Positions 53,034 through 62,959 of a stretch of 64,000 nt of DNA are shown here, one piece after another. The stretch is from NCBI GenBank assembly GCA_003298465.1, contig QNGA01000007.1, forward strand, positions 186,001-250,000. The letters run 5' to 3'. The first letter of the stretch is position 1. Each line of letters begins with the position of its first letter. The translations under genes were made by a program, and so were the position numbers. A model generated the notes under the pieces. The model made no database searches and was not told the origin of the DNA. It saw nothing but the letters and a program-made list of their open reading frames with translations. This DNA is from a halophilic archaeon (GTDB lineage: Archaea; Halobacteriota; Halobacteria; Halobacteriales; Haladaptataceae).

Positions 53034-55247
53034 ATGTCTGAGCGAGAGAACGCAAAATTGGCCCTCCTACGGGAAACCCTCCAGGAGAACGTAGGGCTGT
53101 CAAAATACGAAACGGATGTCTATCTCGCCTTGGTTCGAGGGGGGACCCAAACGATGAGCGACCTAGCGAAGACGAGTGACGTCCCTAAGCAGAGGATCTA
53201 TGACACGGTCGAAGATCTTCGGGACGAAGGGTTCGTCGAAATCATCGACGATTATCCTCAGAAAGCATACGCAGTTGACCCTATCGAAGCCTTTTCCGAC
53301 ATACAGAGCCAGCTCAAGAAAGCAGAGGAATATCTCGAAGAGTTACACGAGACAGTCGGTAGCGTCGAAAGCGGGGTAGCTCTCTTCAAGAACAAACGGA
53401 CTATTCGGAAGTATATCGGAGACCTCATCTCTAGCGCTAAAAACGACGTTCTGCTCATGTGCCCGGCTTCTAAGCTGTCGCTTGTTTCGGATTACCTTGA
53501 GGGCTGTGAGACCCAGCAGGTGCGAGTCATTGTCTCCGACATTTCGACGGATGCGTCTAGTGAGGAAATAGATCCTGACGAAAACCTTCCTGAGACTGTG
53601 GATGAGGTTCGAGGGACATCATCGACGGAGCACTTCGCACTTTCGATCGACCGTGATCGTGGTCTTTACTGGTCAAGTGCAGGTATCGGGTACTCCGAAA
53701 GCGAGGAACGGGGATTCTATGTCACAAATCCTCAGCTGGTTTTAGTTCTCGATCGATTTATCTCTGAATCGGTATGGCCCCTTTCTCGACCGCTTCGGAC
53801 TCGAGCACCGTCACTCCCCCAGCAATATCTTCGTATACGTGATTGTCTCGCTGATCTCTCTCAAATAGCGAATTCACGTCCCCTCGATAGCATCCAGATC
53901 GAATTTGAGGGATATCACTCAGACACTGGCGAGGAAATCCGTCACACTGGCACTCTCACTCACTTCTACTATTCGGAGTACGACCGCCGTGCGTCGCTTA
54001 CAGTTGACCTTGGAGGAACCGAGGACGAGGTCGAGTCACCACTTGTGACTGTCGGTGGAGTCGGTAGTCGCATGGAAGACTATAGCGCGCATACAATCAT
54101 CATTCGAGAGACAGAGGGGAGCACCAATGATAAGCTGAACGCGGAAACTAAGAACTACTTACGCGCTTGCCGTGAGAATCTTCCCCGCCAGTTCGGAACG
54201 GCATCGGCCGTCACCGGATTTGACGGATTTGTCGACCGAATGCGCGAGGTCATCGACGAGTGGTCAAACGGTCACCAACAGATGAAGACGTTTGATGAAT
54301 TCAAAGAGTCCCTGTTCAGGTTCGACGCGAGCGAGGGCTTGCCCCGTATCGAATGGACTCAAACACATACTGAACCTGGAGGACATATTGCACATACAGG
54401 CCAGTCCTTTGGCGCTCTCGGTTACGACGTGACACTCATTGGGCCAATCGGAACACCAATTCACTCGGAATTCCGACGTGAATTCCGCAATCAAACACTC
54501 GTGAGCACCGGCGAGACGACTTACACTGACTACCTTCGATTCCAAGACCAGAAACTAATGTTTACTGAACCAAACAAGGTTCAGATTTCGTGGGAGAATC
54601 TTCTTGAAGAAGTTGACCTAACCGAGCTCGCCGAATACATCGATGGATCTTCACTACTGACCCTCGGGACTGCTTTCTCTATTCCCACCCTCCCTTCGCT
54701 ATTCAAGGGTATCCGCGACGAACTGTGGCCCACTCTCTCATCCCCCCCTGACAATATTCAGGTCAGCACTGGTGCTGTCGATCGCTTTACTCCGTCGCAG
54801 GTGAGAGACGGGTATGGCGAATTATCCGAACTTGATAAGCGTGTTCCGGTCACAGTCAATGCCAATCGCAGTCAGACCCGAAACTTTCGCGAAATCTATG
54901 ATGGTGCACCAGGCACCTACTCGATACCTACCGTTCAACGTATTCGGGAGCGCCTCGGTGTAACACGCTATATTATGCATACGAATCAGGGTAGTACGAT
55001 GGCCATCGAAGATGATGTGCTCCATGCCCAAGCTCCAAGGGTCGTCAGACCCCGGCAGAGGCGGAACGTGGATGCACATTTCATTAGCGGCGTTGCTATT
55101 GGTCTCATGGAAGGCCTTTCGGATGGAGCGACATTGATCCTAGGAAACTCTCTTGGACAGTACTTCATGCAACACAAGGAGCCTCCCGGCCCGGAGGAAC
55201 TCCGTTCGTTCATCAGTGAGTACGACACCTTCTTCGGGGAAGACTGA
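53034..55247 (+). CDS. TrmB-type regulator fused to PfkB-like sugar kinase domain
   Basis: 737 residues. 1-95: TrmB winged helix (NVGLSKYETDVYLALVRGGT, VPKQRIYDTVEDLRDEGFVE). About 95-375: TrmB effector part, with VALFKNKRTIRKYIGDLISS, LLMCPASKLSLVSDYLEG and a beta domain. About 385-737: ribokinase (PfkB) fold: AVTGFDGFVDRMREVIDEWS, PGGHIAHTGQSFGALGYDVT, LIGPIGTP and NVDAHFISGVAIGLMEGLSD. In kinases the last motif is GAGD; here it is RNVD (677-680), so the base Asp680 stays but the glycine anion hole is gone. It may therefore sense rather than phosphorylate fructose. Divergent from the GH32-transporter operon, which it likely controls. Confidence 0.9.
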   Translation: MSERENAKLALLRETLQENVGLSKYETDVYLALVRGGTQTMSDLAKTSDVPKQRIYDTVEDLRDEGFVEIIDDYPQKAYAVDPIEAFSDIQSQLKKAEEYLEELHETVGSVESGVALFKNKRTIRKYIGDLISSAKNDVLLMCPASKLSLVSDYLEGCETQQVRVIVSDISTDASSEEIDPDENLPETVDEVRGTSSTEHFALSIDRDRGLYWSSAGIGYSESEERGFYVTNPQLVLVLDRFISESVWPLSRPLRTRAPSLPQQYLRIRDCLADLSQIANSRPLDSIQIEFEGYHSDTGEEIRHTGTLTHFYYSEYDRRASLTVDLGGTEDEVESPLVTVGGVGSRMEDYSAHTIIIRETEGSTNDKLNAETKNYLRACRENLPRQFGTASAVTGFDGFVDRMREVIDEWSNGHQQMKTFDEFKESLFRFDASEGLPRIEWTQTHTEPGGHIAHTGQSFGALGYDVTLIGPIGTPIHSEFRREFRNQTLVSTGETTYTDYLRFQDQKLMFTEPNKVQISWENLLEEVDLTELAEYIDGSSLLTLGTAFSIPTLPSLFKGIRDELWPTLSSPPDNIQVSTGAVDRFTPSQVRDGYGELSELDKRVPVTVNANRSQTRNFREIYDGAPGTYSIPTVQRIRERLGVTRYIMHTNQGSTMAIEDDVLHAQAPRVVRPRQRRNVDAHFISGVAIGLMEGLSDGATLILGNSLGQYFMQHKEPPGPEELRSFISEYDTFFGED

Positions 55248-56062
55248 GACGAGTTAGAGCCTTCTTGACGGGTTATCATTCAACTGGGTCGACGATTCTC
55301 CAGTCGCTACTCGTAGTCATTGTTGGCCGTTTGAGGCCAATTCCCATCTACAAGTTTCCTAATTGTCAATAATGCACTCCGCACTCCTTCTAATGCCGGA
55401 GTGGTCCTGACCCCGTGTTCTAGACGCAACAGTAGTTCTGATTACTTTCCGCAGTAACCCTTCGAACTTATTCGATCGCTGAACGAACACAGCCATAGGT
55501 CAAAAGGAGGGTCAAAATGGATTCAATTCTATACGTGGCAAAAGCTACGGATACGACGGACTTTCGTCCATCTGCCGAACGATTTCTGTTCGGGTCTTGA
55601 CGACCTGAGTCGTCCGCTCTAGGGGAGGAGAGGTCGAATCCGGCTGATTTTCCGCGAGGAGAGATAGCTAATAAACTCGAACCAAGAGATCTATAGCTGC
55701 CCTCGATCTCTACCTCACCGACCGGGTAGTCAAGGTCGCTGAATCGATACTTTACCCACACCGTTCCTAACTCGGTCACTTCGTCCGGGTTATGTTTAGT
55801 TAGACATGGAAGACGACGTCGGTCGCGGCTGGAGCGTCAGGGCCCCGTAAGCCGACGCCGACCAATCTGTCCTGCTTCCTAATCGAACTACCACTTTTAT
55901 GGCTAATATCATAATGGATATTTCGATATAATTAATAAAGGTTAGATAATCTATAGGGAGAGGCACCGCTTCGATCCCGATGCCGACTAAGAAGGTGCCG
56001 TAGAAGTTCCCGTGATCTCCAAGCGACCACGATTGCCCGTAATCGAACCTGCATCATTAACT
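55248..56062. other. Long spacer before the large GH32 gene
   Basis: A minus-strand frame at 55468-55779 (MTELGTVWVKYRFSDLDYPV, GEVEIEGSYRSLGSSLLAIS) looks partly protein-like, perhaps a broken regulator, but has no sure family. 55880-55965 is very AT-rich (AATATCATAATGGATATTTC) and probably holds the promoter of the gene at 56063, about 100 bases on. Confidence 0.4.
55321..55340. promoter_or_regulatory. Second copy of the 13-mer with inverted repeat
   Basis: TGTTGGCCGTTTG (55321-55333) followed so that TTGGCC-GTTTGA-GGCCAA (55323-55340) forms a perfect 6-bp inverted repeat. Same 13 bases as 52948-52960. It is 74 bases after the TrmB-PfkB stop and 740 before the next start, so if an operator it acts far from the promoter. 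Confidence 0.4.
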
Positions 56063-59000
56063 ATGGCATGTGATAACGACCAACAAGACAGAACGGACGA
56101 CGAATCGTTATGCGAACAAGTACGGTTAGGTCGGCGGACTCTCCTGAAATTAATAGGTGTGACGGCTGCCGGCGTCTCGGTCGTCGGCAGCGAAACGTCG
56201 GTGTCGACGGTCGAGGCGGCGACGCCGGACGCCGCCTCGGACTCGCAGCCCTACCGGCCCAACTTCCACTTCGCCCCCAGTAGCGGTTGGATGAACGACC
56301 CGAACGGGCTAGTGTACCACGATGGCGAGTACCACCTGTTCTACCAGGCCGGGAAGAATGAGCGTCGCTGGGACCATGCTGTCAGCGATGACCTCGTCAC
56401 GTGGACGGAGCTGGGAACCGCTCTCCCCGTCGAAGACGACGTGGAGCAGTGGTCCGGAGGCGGAGTCGTCGACACCAATAACACTGCGGGCTTCGGCGTG
56501 GAGAGCCTCATCTTCCACTACACCGGGCAGCATCAGGACGGGCCGAAACAGGACCAGCGACTGGCCTACAGCACGGACGACGGTCGCACGGTCACCAAGT
56601 TCAATGACAACCCAGTAATCCCGGGCAACGGCGAGGCCTTCCGGGACCCGAACGTCTTCTGGTACGAACCGGACGGCAGTTGGCGGATGGTCGTCGCACG
56701 GGTCGCAGCCGAGCCGGAGGACGAGCGACCGAAGGGCGTCGAGATCTACAGCTCGCAGGACCTAAAGAACTGGACCTATGAAAGCACCTACGAGGCGCCC
56801 GGGGACACCAGCTTCGAGACACCGGATCTGTACGAACTCCCAATTGAGGGTACGGGCGAGAGCCGGTGGGTGCTGACCCTCTCGGTCGATTACGACACCG
56901 TCGAGTACCACGTCGGGGCCTTCGACGGGACGAAGTTCACGACCGACCAGGTCATCCGGAACGACCACGGCTGGGACTACTACGCACCGATGACGTGGAG
57001 CAACGAACCTGACGGTCAGCGAGTCCAGCTTGCGTGGATGAATCACTGGGACTACGCGGCGGACACGCCAAACAACGGGTGGCAAGGCACCCAGGCGTTC
57101 CCCCGAGAGATTCAGCTCGTTGATGCGAGCAGCGGTGTGGGGGTTCGCCAGCGGCCGGCCGCAGAGCTCGACGGGGTCAGGGAGTCGGAGCTCGCGAACC
57201 TCAGTTCCGAACCGATTTCGTCGAACAATGACCCGCTCGACGGAACCGGCGTCAAGGGACGACGACTTGAACTCGACGCAACCATCGACCCCGGCGACGC
57301 TGATATCGTCGGGCTCCGCGTACGGGAGGACGGAAACGGCGAGGAAACAGTTCTCAGTTACGATCCTGCCGCCAGGACGCTGACGTTCGACCGGACCGAC
57401 GCTGGCGAGTTCTTCGGCTCAGGGAGTTACGACACTTCGACGATGGACCTCTCGACGCGGAGCGATGGCACCATCCGGCTCCGCGTGCTGGTGGACCGCA
57501 GCTCCGTCGAGGTGTTCGCCAACGACGGAGCGAAGACGATGACTCATCTCGTGTTCCCCAAATGGGGAAGTACCGGCACGTCGCTGTTCGCTGACGGCGG
57601 GACGGCGACACTCGACAGCTTCGTTGCCTACGAACTCCGCGCCCGCAAGAATTGGGCGATTCCGGGGTCCGTTAACGCCGGCGGCGATGTGTACACAACC
57701 CACGACGGAACGACGTTCCGCTACGACCAATTCTACGACAACGGCGGCGCCTTCTCGGTGAGTGATCCGATCAGCCGGACCCGAGATGACCGGCTTTACT
57801 GGACCGAGCGCGTCGGCGACCCGCTGATGTACAACGTCGATGTCGCCGACGGTACCTACGATGTCGTCCTCGGCTTCGCGGAGAATTACTTTACGGCCTC
57901 GGGCGACCGGGTCTTCGACGTCGTCGTGCAGGGTGAGACGGTGCTCGCGAGCTTCGACATCTACGACGAGGTTGGCCACGACGCCGCGATCCGAAAGCCA
58001 GTCGAGGGTGTCGTCGTCGACGGCGGAGACCTGACTATCGAGTGTAATCCGTCAACCGACACCGGGAAACTCAGTGCTATCGAGGTGACGAGCAGCGGCG
58101 ACATCAACGTCGGTGGGGGCTTCTACACCGCAACTGATGACACCACTTACGGCCCCGATCAGTACTACTCGGGCGGTGCGACGTACTCCACCTCAGACGC
58201 CATCAGCGGCACCGACGACGACACGCTCTACCAGTCCGAACGGGCACAGGAGACGCTCAACTACAACATCCCAGTCGGAAACGGTACGTACAACGTCGAT
58301 CTCCACTTTGCAGAGGTCTACTACGACAGCACCGGCGAGCGGGTCTTTGACGTGTCCGTACAGGGCGACATAGTCTTCACCGACCTTGACATCTACGACC
58401 AGGTTGGCCACGACGCAGCGCTCGTTGAGACCGTCGAGGACGTCACCGTCACTGACGGCGTCCTGACGATCAGAGCCGACGCCTCCGTCGATGCCGCGAA
58501 ACTGAGCGCCGTCACGGTACGCCGGCCCGAGGGAATCAGCGCCGTGTCGTTCGACGAAGGTCGTAAGTCGTACACGACGGAGAACGTCGCCGGCGTCGAG
58601 AATCCGTTCCGCCGGCGCGGGGACGCACTCCCTATCTGGCTCGGGGCCCCCGGTGATTCGAGCCTCCTGCTAGATGGTTACTCGACTGCCGTTGACTGGA
58701 ACCCCCACGAACTCGACACCCGGCTGGACGAGACACTCACGGCGCTTACCATTGACATGTGGGTAGCGCCGCGGTCGACCGGCGCTGCGAATGACAACGT
58801 CGACACCATCATCGAGAAGGCGCTCCGAGGGTTGAACAAGGGGTTTGTCTTTGGCGTGATGGACAACCGGGAGTGGGGACTCCGACTGGGCGACGGCAGC
58901 AGTTGGAAGACAGTGAAAGCCGACGTCAGTACGGGCGGGCTGCTCGACATGTACCAGTGGACCTACCTGGCGGCAGTGTTCGATGGGAGTGCCGGAACCG

Positions 59001-61219
59001 TCAGCCTATACAAGGACGGCGCCCTCGTCACCGAACAGTCCGTGACCATCGGTAGCATCTCGCCGGCGAATAACCACCTCCGGGTCGGCCGCAACTACAA
59101 CACGGACGTCGTCCAAGAGACATTCGAGACCGACCACTTCAACGGGGCGATCGACCGGCTCAACGTCCAGGACGAGGCGCTCACCGACGGGGAAATCAGG
59201 GCGGTATACGACGACGAGGTCGGAAGCCAGCCGTCAATCAGCTACGAGGACCTCCTGGTTAACCCCGAGCAGTTCGAGGACGATCACTTTCGGCCCCAGT
59301 ATCACGCTATGCCCCCAGAGCACTGGATGAACGAGCCACACGCACCCCTGTACTATGATGGGCAGTACCACCTGTTCTACCAGCACAACCCCAAGGGTCC
59401 CTACTGGAACTACATCCACTGGGGCCACTGGGTGAGCGACGACCTAGTGTACTGGAAGCCGGTCGAGGACGCCATCCGACCGGAGGCCGGCATTGATGCC
59501 GGCGGCTGCTGGACCGGCGACTCCGCTATCGACGCAAGTGGTGACCCGAAGCTGCTCTACACCGCCGGCGACGCGAACTTCACCCAGCGGGTCGCCGAGG
59601 CAAGGCCCAGAGACACGACCGATCCGGAGCTCACCAAGTGGAACAAGCAGGGGGTCGTGATGGAACAGCCGGACGACCCAAACCTACTCGACAACGAGTT
59701 TCGGGACCCCCACGTCTGGCAGGACGGGGACGAGTGGTTCTGTCTGGTTGGCTCCGGTCTCAAGAACGGCGAGGGAGGGACGGCACTGGTGTTCCAGTCC
59801 TCGGATTGTGAGAACTGGTCCTACGAGGGACGGCTGTACGAATTGCCCGACCCCAGCGATCATCCCGAACTCGGCGAGGTATGGGAGCTTCCCGTTCTGT
59901 TACCGCTCGGGACGGACAGCAACGGGAACGAGAAGCACATCTTCTGTATTAACCCCCACGCCGCCGAGGCGGATGTCGAAGTGTGGTACTGGATTGGCGA
60001 GTGGAACAAGGCAAACCGGGAGTTTATCCCTGATTTCGACGACCCGAAACTCATCGATGAGGGCCAGGGCCACTTCACCGGTCCGAGCGGCCTGATCGGA
60101 CCAAACGGCCGGTCGATCCTGTTCACTATCACGCAGGACTACCGGCTTCCCTCGCTGCGCCACAGGTCGGGGTACGCTCACAACGCCGGCATCCCCGTAG
60201 AACTCTCGCTCAACGCCGACGACGAACTGTCGGTCTCGCCGATCGAGGAGGTTGCAAACCTCCGGACGGACAAGCTCTTGGAGATGAACGAGGCGGATCC
60301 CGCGCTTGTCAACGACGCGCTTGACGGGCTAGAGGCGGACACCGTCGAGATGTACCTGGAGATTGAGCCGGGCAACGCGACGGAGTACGGGTTCTTCTGT
60401 CGGCAGACGCCCGATCGCGACGAGGAGACGTTGGTCTACTACGACGAGGAGACGTACGACGGCGAAATTCGGACAGACCGGACGAACACAAGCCTCGACG
60501 ATACGCTGATGAAAGAGGAGAAAGACCGCAGTAGCCTCACCACGACCGGTCCAGTTCCGGTCGACCACACGAACGAGAACCTGCAGTTCCACGTCTTCAT
60601 CGACAAGTCGTCCATCGAGTGCTACATCAATCAGTTGAAAAGCGTCTCAACGCGGGCGTTTCCGTCCCACGAAGACGCTCACGAGCTCCAGATTTACCAT
60701 AACGGGACTATTACCGTCCGCTCCATCGAGATCTGGGAGATGGACGATATAGTCTCCGGTCCTGATGGCGGCACCGACGTGCAGGACGGCGCCACTTACC
60801 GGATACAGAGCGTCAGTAGTGGGAAAGTACTTGAAGTCGACGGCGGCTCGACGAGAGACGGCGCGAACGTCCAGCAGCGGGAGTGGACCAGCGCCGACCA
60901 GCAGAAGTGGGTCGCCAACGAGCTCACGGACGGCGTCTACCGCTTTGAGAACGTCAACAGCGGGAAGGTGCTTGACGTGCAGGACGCCGGCACCGCCAAC
61001 GGCGACTCTGCGATGCAGTGGGACTGGTGGGGCGGCGAGAACCAGCAGTGGACGGTCGACAAGGTCAACGACGTCGAGGAGAACGTCTACCGAATCAGGA
61101 ACGTCAACAGCGGCAAGGTCGTCGACTTGGAGGACGATTCGCAGTCCGACGGTGGCGACGTCCAGCAGTGGGACTGGGTGGGCGGCGACAACCAACAGTG
61201 GGAATTCGATAAACTGTAG
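56063..61219 (+). CDS. Giant Tat-exported protein with two GH32 modules and lectin domains
   Basis: 1718 residues from the ATG at 56063; GTG 56012 adds 17. Tat signal (GRRTLLKLIGVTAAGVSVVG). GH32 module 1 (about 60-530): MNDPNG with Asp79, FRDPNV with Asp195, FETPDLYEL with Glu252. Two malectin-like domains (about 535-675 and 685-820: FDIYDEVGHDAA, LDIYDQVGHDAA). LamG-like domain (about 840-1050, LTIDMWVAPRST). GH32 module 2 (about 1075-1560): MNEPHA, with Glu1091 where Asp is usual, FRDPHV with Asp1215, VWELPVLL with Glu1275. Ricin-type lectin at the end with three QxW (QQKW, NQQW, NQQW). Likely an extracellular levan or inulin hydrolase. It is clearly more GC-rich than its neighbours. Confidence 0.93.
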   Translation: MACDNDQQDRTDDESLCEQVRLGRRTLLKLIGVTAAGVSVVGSETSVSTVEAATPDAASDSQPYRPNFHFAPSSGWMNDPNGLVYHDGEYHLFYQAGKNERRWDHAVSDDLVTWTELGTALPVEDDVEQWSGGGVVDTNNTAGFGVESLIFHYTGQHQDGPKQDQRLAYSTDDGRTVTKFNDNPVIPGNGEAFRDPNVFWYEPDGSWRMVVARVAAEPEDERPKGVEIYSSQDLKNWTYESTYEAPGDTSFETPDLYELPIEGTGESRWVLTLSVDYDTVEYHVGAFDGTKFTTDQVIRNDHGWDYYAPMTWSNEPDGQRVQLAWMNHWDYAADTPNNGWQGTQAFPREIQLVDASSGVGVRQRPAAELDGVRESELANLSSEPISSNNDPLDGTGVKGRRLELDATIDPGDADIVGLRVREDGNGEETVLSYDPAARTLTFDRTDAGEFFGSGSYDTSTMDLSTRSDGTIRLRVLVDRSSVEVFANDGAKTMTHLVFPKWGSTGTSLFADGGTATLDSFVAYELRARKNWAIPGSVNAGGDVYTTHDGTTFRYDQFYDNGGAFSVSDPISRTRDDRLYWTERVGDPLMYNVDVADGTYDVVLGFAENYFTASGDRVFDVVVQGETVLASFDIYDEVGHDAAIRKPVEGVVVDGGDLTIECNPSTDTGKLSAIEVTSSGDINVGGGFYTATDDTTYGPDQYYSGGATYSTSDAISGTDDDTLYQSERAQETLNYNIPVGNGTYNVDLHFAEVYYDSTGERVFDVSVQGDIVFTDLDIYDQVGHDAALVETVEDVTVTDGVLTIRADASVDAAKLSAVTVRRPEGISAVSFDEGRKSYTTENVAGVENPFRRRGDALPIWLGAPGDSSLLLDGYSTAVDWNPHELDTRLDETLTALTIDMWVAPRSTGAANDNVDTIIEKALRGLNKGFVFGVMDNREWGLRLGDGSSWKTVKADVSTGGLLDMYQWTYLAAVFDGSAGTVSLYKDGALVTEQSVTIGSISPANNHLRVGRNYNTDVVQETFETDHFNGAIDRLNVQDEALTDGEIRAVYDDEVGSQPSISYEDLLVNPEQFEDDHFRPQYHAMPPEHWMNEPHAPLYYDGQYHLFYQHNPKGPYWNYIHWGHWVSDDLVYWKPVEDAIRPEAGIDAGGCWTGDSAIDASGDPKLLYTAGDANFTQRVAEARPRDTTDPELTKWNKQGVVMEQPDDPNLLDNEFRDPHVWQDGDEWFCLVGSGLKNGEGGTALVFQSSDCENWSYEGRLYELPDPSDHPELGEVWELPVLLPLGTDSNGNEKHIFCINPHAAEADVEVWYWIGEWNKANREFIPDFDDPKLIDEGQGHFTGPSGLIGPNGRSILFTITQDYRLPSLRHRSGYAHNAGIPVELSLNADDELSVSPIEEVANLRTDKLLEMNEADPALVNDALDGLEADTVEMYLEIEPGNATEYGFFCRQTPDRDEETLVYYDEETYDGEIRTDRTNTSLDDTLMKEEKDRSSLTTTGPVPVDHTNENLQFHVFIDKSSIECYINQLKSVSTRAFPSHEDAHELQIYHNGTITVRSIEIWEMDDIVSGPDGGTDVQDGATYRIQSVSSGKVLEVDGGSTRDGANVQQREWTSADQQKWVANELTDGVYRFENVNSGKVLDVQDAGTANGDSAMQWDWWGGENQQWTVDKVNDVEENVYRIRNVNSGKVVDLEDDSQSDGGDVQQWDWVGGDNQQWEFDKL

Positions 61220-61879
61220 GTCGCCGGCCTGCACGGCGGTCCTAATTGACTCGGAATTCGATCCTCTTGCCACCGGTTCAGCGGTAGGGCTTCCTGCTGG
61301 CTCCTACAGCGGTGATGGGGCAAGCCGCTCCTGACGGCACGCCGTTCACGACAGGATGGGCTGTCGCCCATCTTTAATTCACTTCGCTTGAATCGCTGCG
61401 ACTCGTTCCGCAGCTACGTCGTACAGCGAATGCGATTCACTCTTGGCGACGGCGGACATTTTGCCGTCTCCGAAATACCGCGTCCTGGAACATGTCGCGT
61501 ATGTTCTCGAATGGGCTACGTAGATTGTAAATATAGTGGTAGTGTTTATATTATTAACTTAATCACATAAACACTAATCTTCTGTCTGCCACGAGTTCGA
61601 TGACATGCAGCGCTTATAGTTCGGTGAAATTTCGCGATTACCCGAGATAACCCGAAATCCACTCCTGACACCGCTGCGCTATGTCCGCCTCGCTTTCAAG
61701 CGTCAGCGTATGTTGACTCTTAACGTCTTCCCGTATTCAAGCGCTGCAGTCGACGTTGAGACAAAGCTTCGCACACTTGTTCCACAGAGGCAAGTTAATC
61801 GTCCAGACGTGTTGAGCAGCAATGCACGCACACAGGAATGGACAAGTCAAATTATCCATGAGCCCCAACTACCAGTACA
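61220..61879. other. Spacer with a decayed IS605-type end (minus strand)
   Basis: 61255-61390 on the minus strand resembles haloarchaeal IS1341/IS605 right ends: GAATTAAAGATGGGCGACAG, then hairpin CC-ACCG-GTTCAG-CGGT-A-GG (61270-61288 on plus) beside GGGCTTCC as at 24598-24606. No transposase remains. From 61520 the DNA is AT-rich and probably carries the promoter for the second TrmB gene. Confidence 0.4.
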
Positions 61880-62959
61880 ATGTCTCAGCATGGTGGGCAA
61901 ACCGACGCAATGCTCAGAGAAGAGCTGGGCGAATTCGGATTTTCGGACAAAGAGATTGATGTTTATCTCGTTCTCCTGTCCCAAGGTGAAGCGACTACGG
62001 GTACCATTTCGGAAGACGCCGACGTCTCGCAGCAGGCAGTGTACACCATCACCGATCGCCTTGAAGACCGTGGCTTAGTTCGTGTCAACGACCATGCGTC
62101 GCCGAAGACGATCCGTGTTGTACCGCCGGAAGAATCGATGGCGACCCTCTCAAATCGGATTGATTCGATAACACCGGTGCTTAAAGAGCGTTTTAATGAG
62201 ACAAAGCCTCAGACACCTGAGTTGAAGATGGTACAGTCGCAAAAGACGGCAATCAAACGGCTGCGAGACGCGATCTCGAAAGCTCAGCGAGAAGTCATCG
62301 TTGCGATTCCAGAACGGATCTACCCAGAAATTGAATCAGAACTTCAGGATGCGGTCGAGCGAGACCTGTTTGTGTTCCTCCTTATCCAGGGTGTGGATGA
62401 CCCTGAAGAGGCAGGAAACCGGTACGCAGGCGCCGCGGATGTTGTTCGCTGTTGGAGCCAGAGTACTTTGTTCCTGTTTGCAACAGATACCCAGTCAACA
62501 GATCACTCGACAAGCCAGTCGGCTCTGATTGGCGATGCCCAATTACTGTCTGGAACACACGATCTTGGAGACGGGGTCGCAGTCACGGAACAACACCTTG
62601 CAGGGTCGATTCGTGGGATGTTCTTTAGCGCCTACTGGCCAGCAGGGACAGAAATCTTCGTCACTGATCGAGATTCGCTCCCAAAAACATTCGAGTGGTT
62701 CTGGCAGGCGGTCTTCCAAGCAATGCTTCATCAAAAGTCGGAAATCGATCTCTGGGCGGATATCGAAACGGTCGGTGGAGAAACGATCTCTGGGCCGGTG
62801 AGCCAAATCCGCCAGGCACTCGTCGAACCCCCGACTAACGGACATACATTGGAGACAAGCCTGTTCCTTGAGACCGATGCAGGTGAGGTCAGCGTTGGGG
62901 GACAGAATGCGATTATTGAAGATTATGAAGCAGTATCAATTACTCTTCGAACTAATTGA
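61880..62959 (+). CDS. TrmB family sugar-responsive regulator
   Basis: 359 residues. Residues 8-80: winged helix (EFGFSDKEIDVYLVLLSQGE, ADVSQQAVYTITDRLEDRGL). A coiled link (about 85-115) is followed by the PLD-like part (RLRDAISKAQREVIVAIPER) and a C-terminal beta domain (GMFFSAYWPAGTEIFVTDRD, LETDAGEVSVGGQNAIIEDY) that binds sugar in the family. No kinase part, unlike the gene at 53034. It lies between the large GH32 and GH68 genes, all on plus, so it may control either. Confidence 0.9.
   Translation: MSQHGGQTDAMLREELGEFGFSDKEIDVYLVLLSQGEATTGTISEDADVSQQAVYTITDRLEDRGLVRVNDHASPKTIRVVPPEESMATLSNRIDSITPVLKERFNETKPQTPELKMVQSQKTAIKRLRDAISKAQREVIVAIPERIYPEIESELQDAVERDLFVFLLIQGVDDPEEAGNRYAGAADVVRCWSQSTLFLFATDTQSTDHSTSQSALIGDAQLLSGTHDLGDGVAVTEQHLAGSIRGMFFSAYWPAGTEIFVTDRDSLPKTFEWFWQAVFQAMLHQKSEIDLWADIETVGGETISGPVSQIRQALVEPPTNGHTLETSLFLETDAGEVSVGGQNAIIEDYEAVSITLRTN

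Noticed and set aside
52915..53103. N-terminal extension of the internal GH32 with a hydrophobic segment, resembling a signal peptide
   Set aside because: It would overlap the start of the divergent TrmB-PfkB gene and the promoter region. ATG 52914 gives a normal protein.
57419..57979. 186-residue minus-strand open frame
   Set aside because: Antisense to the large GH32 gene, valine-rich without motifs; typical shadow in GC-rich coding DNA. The same applies to 60647-61273.
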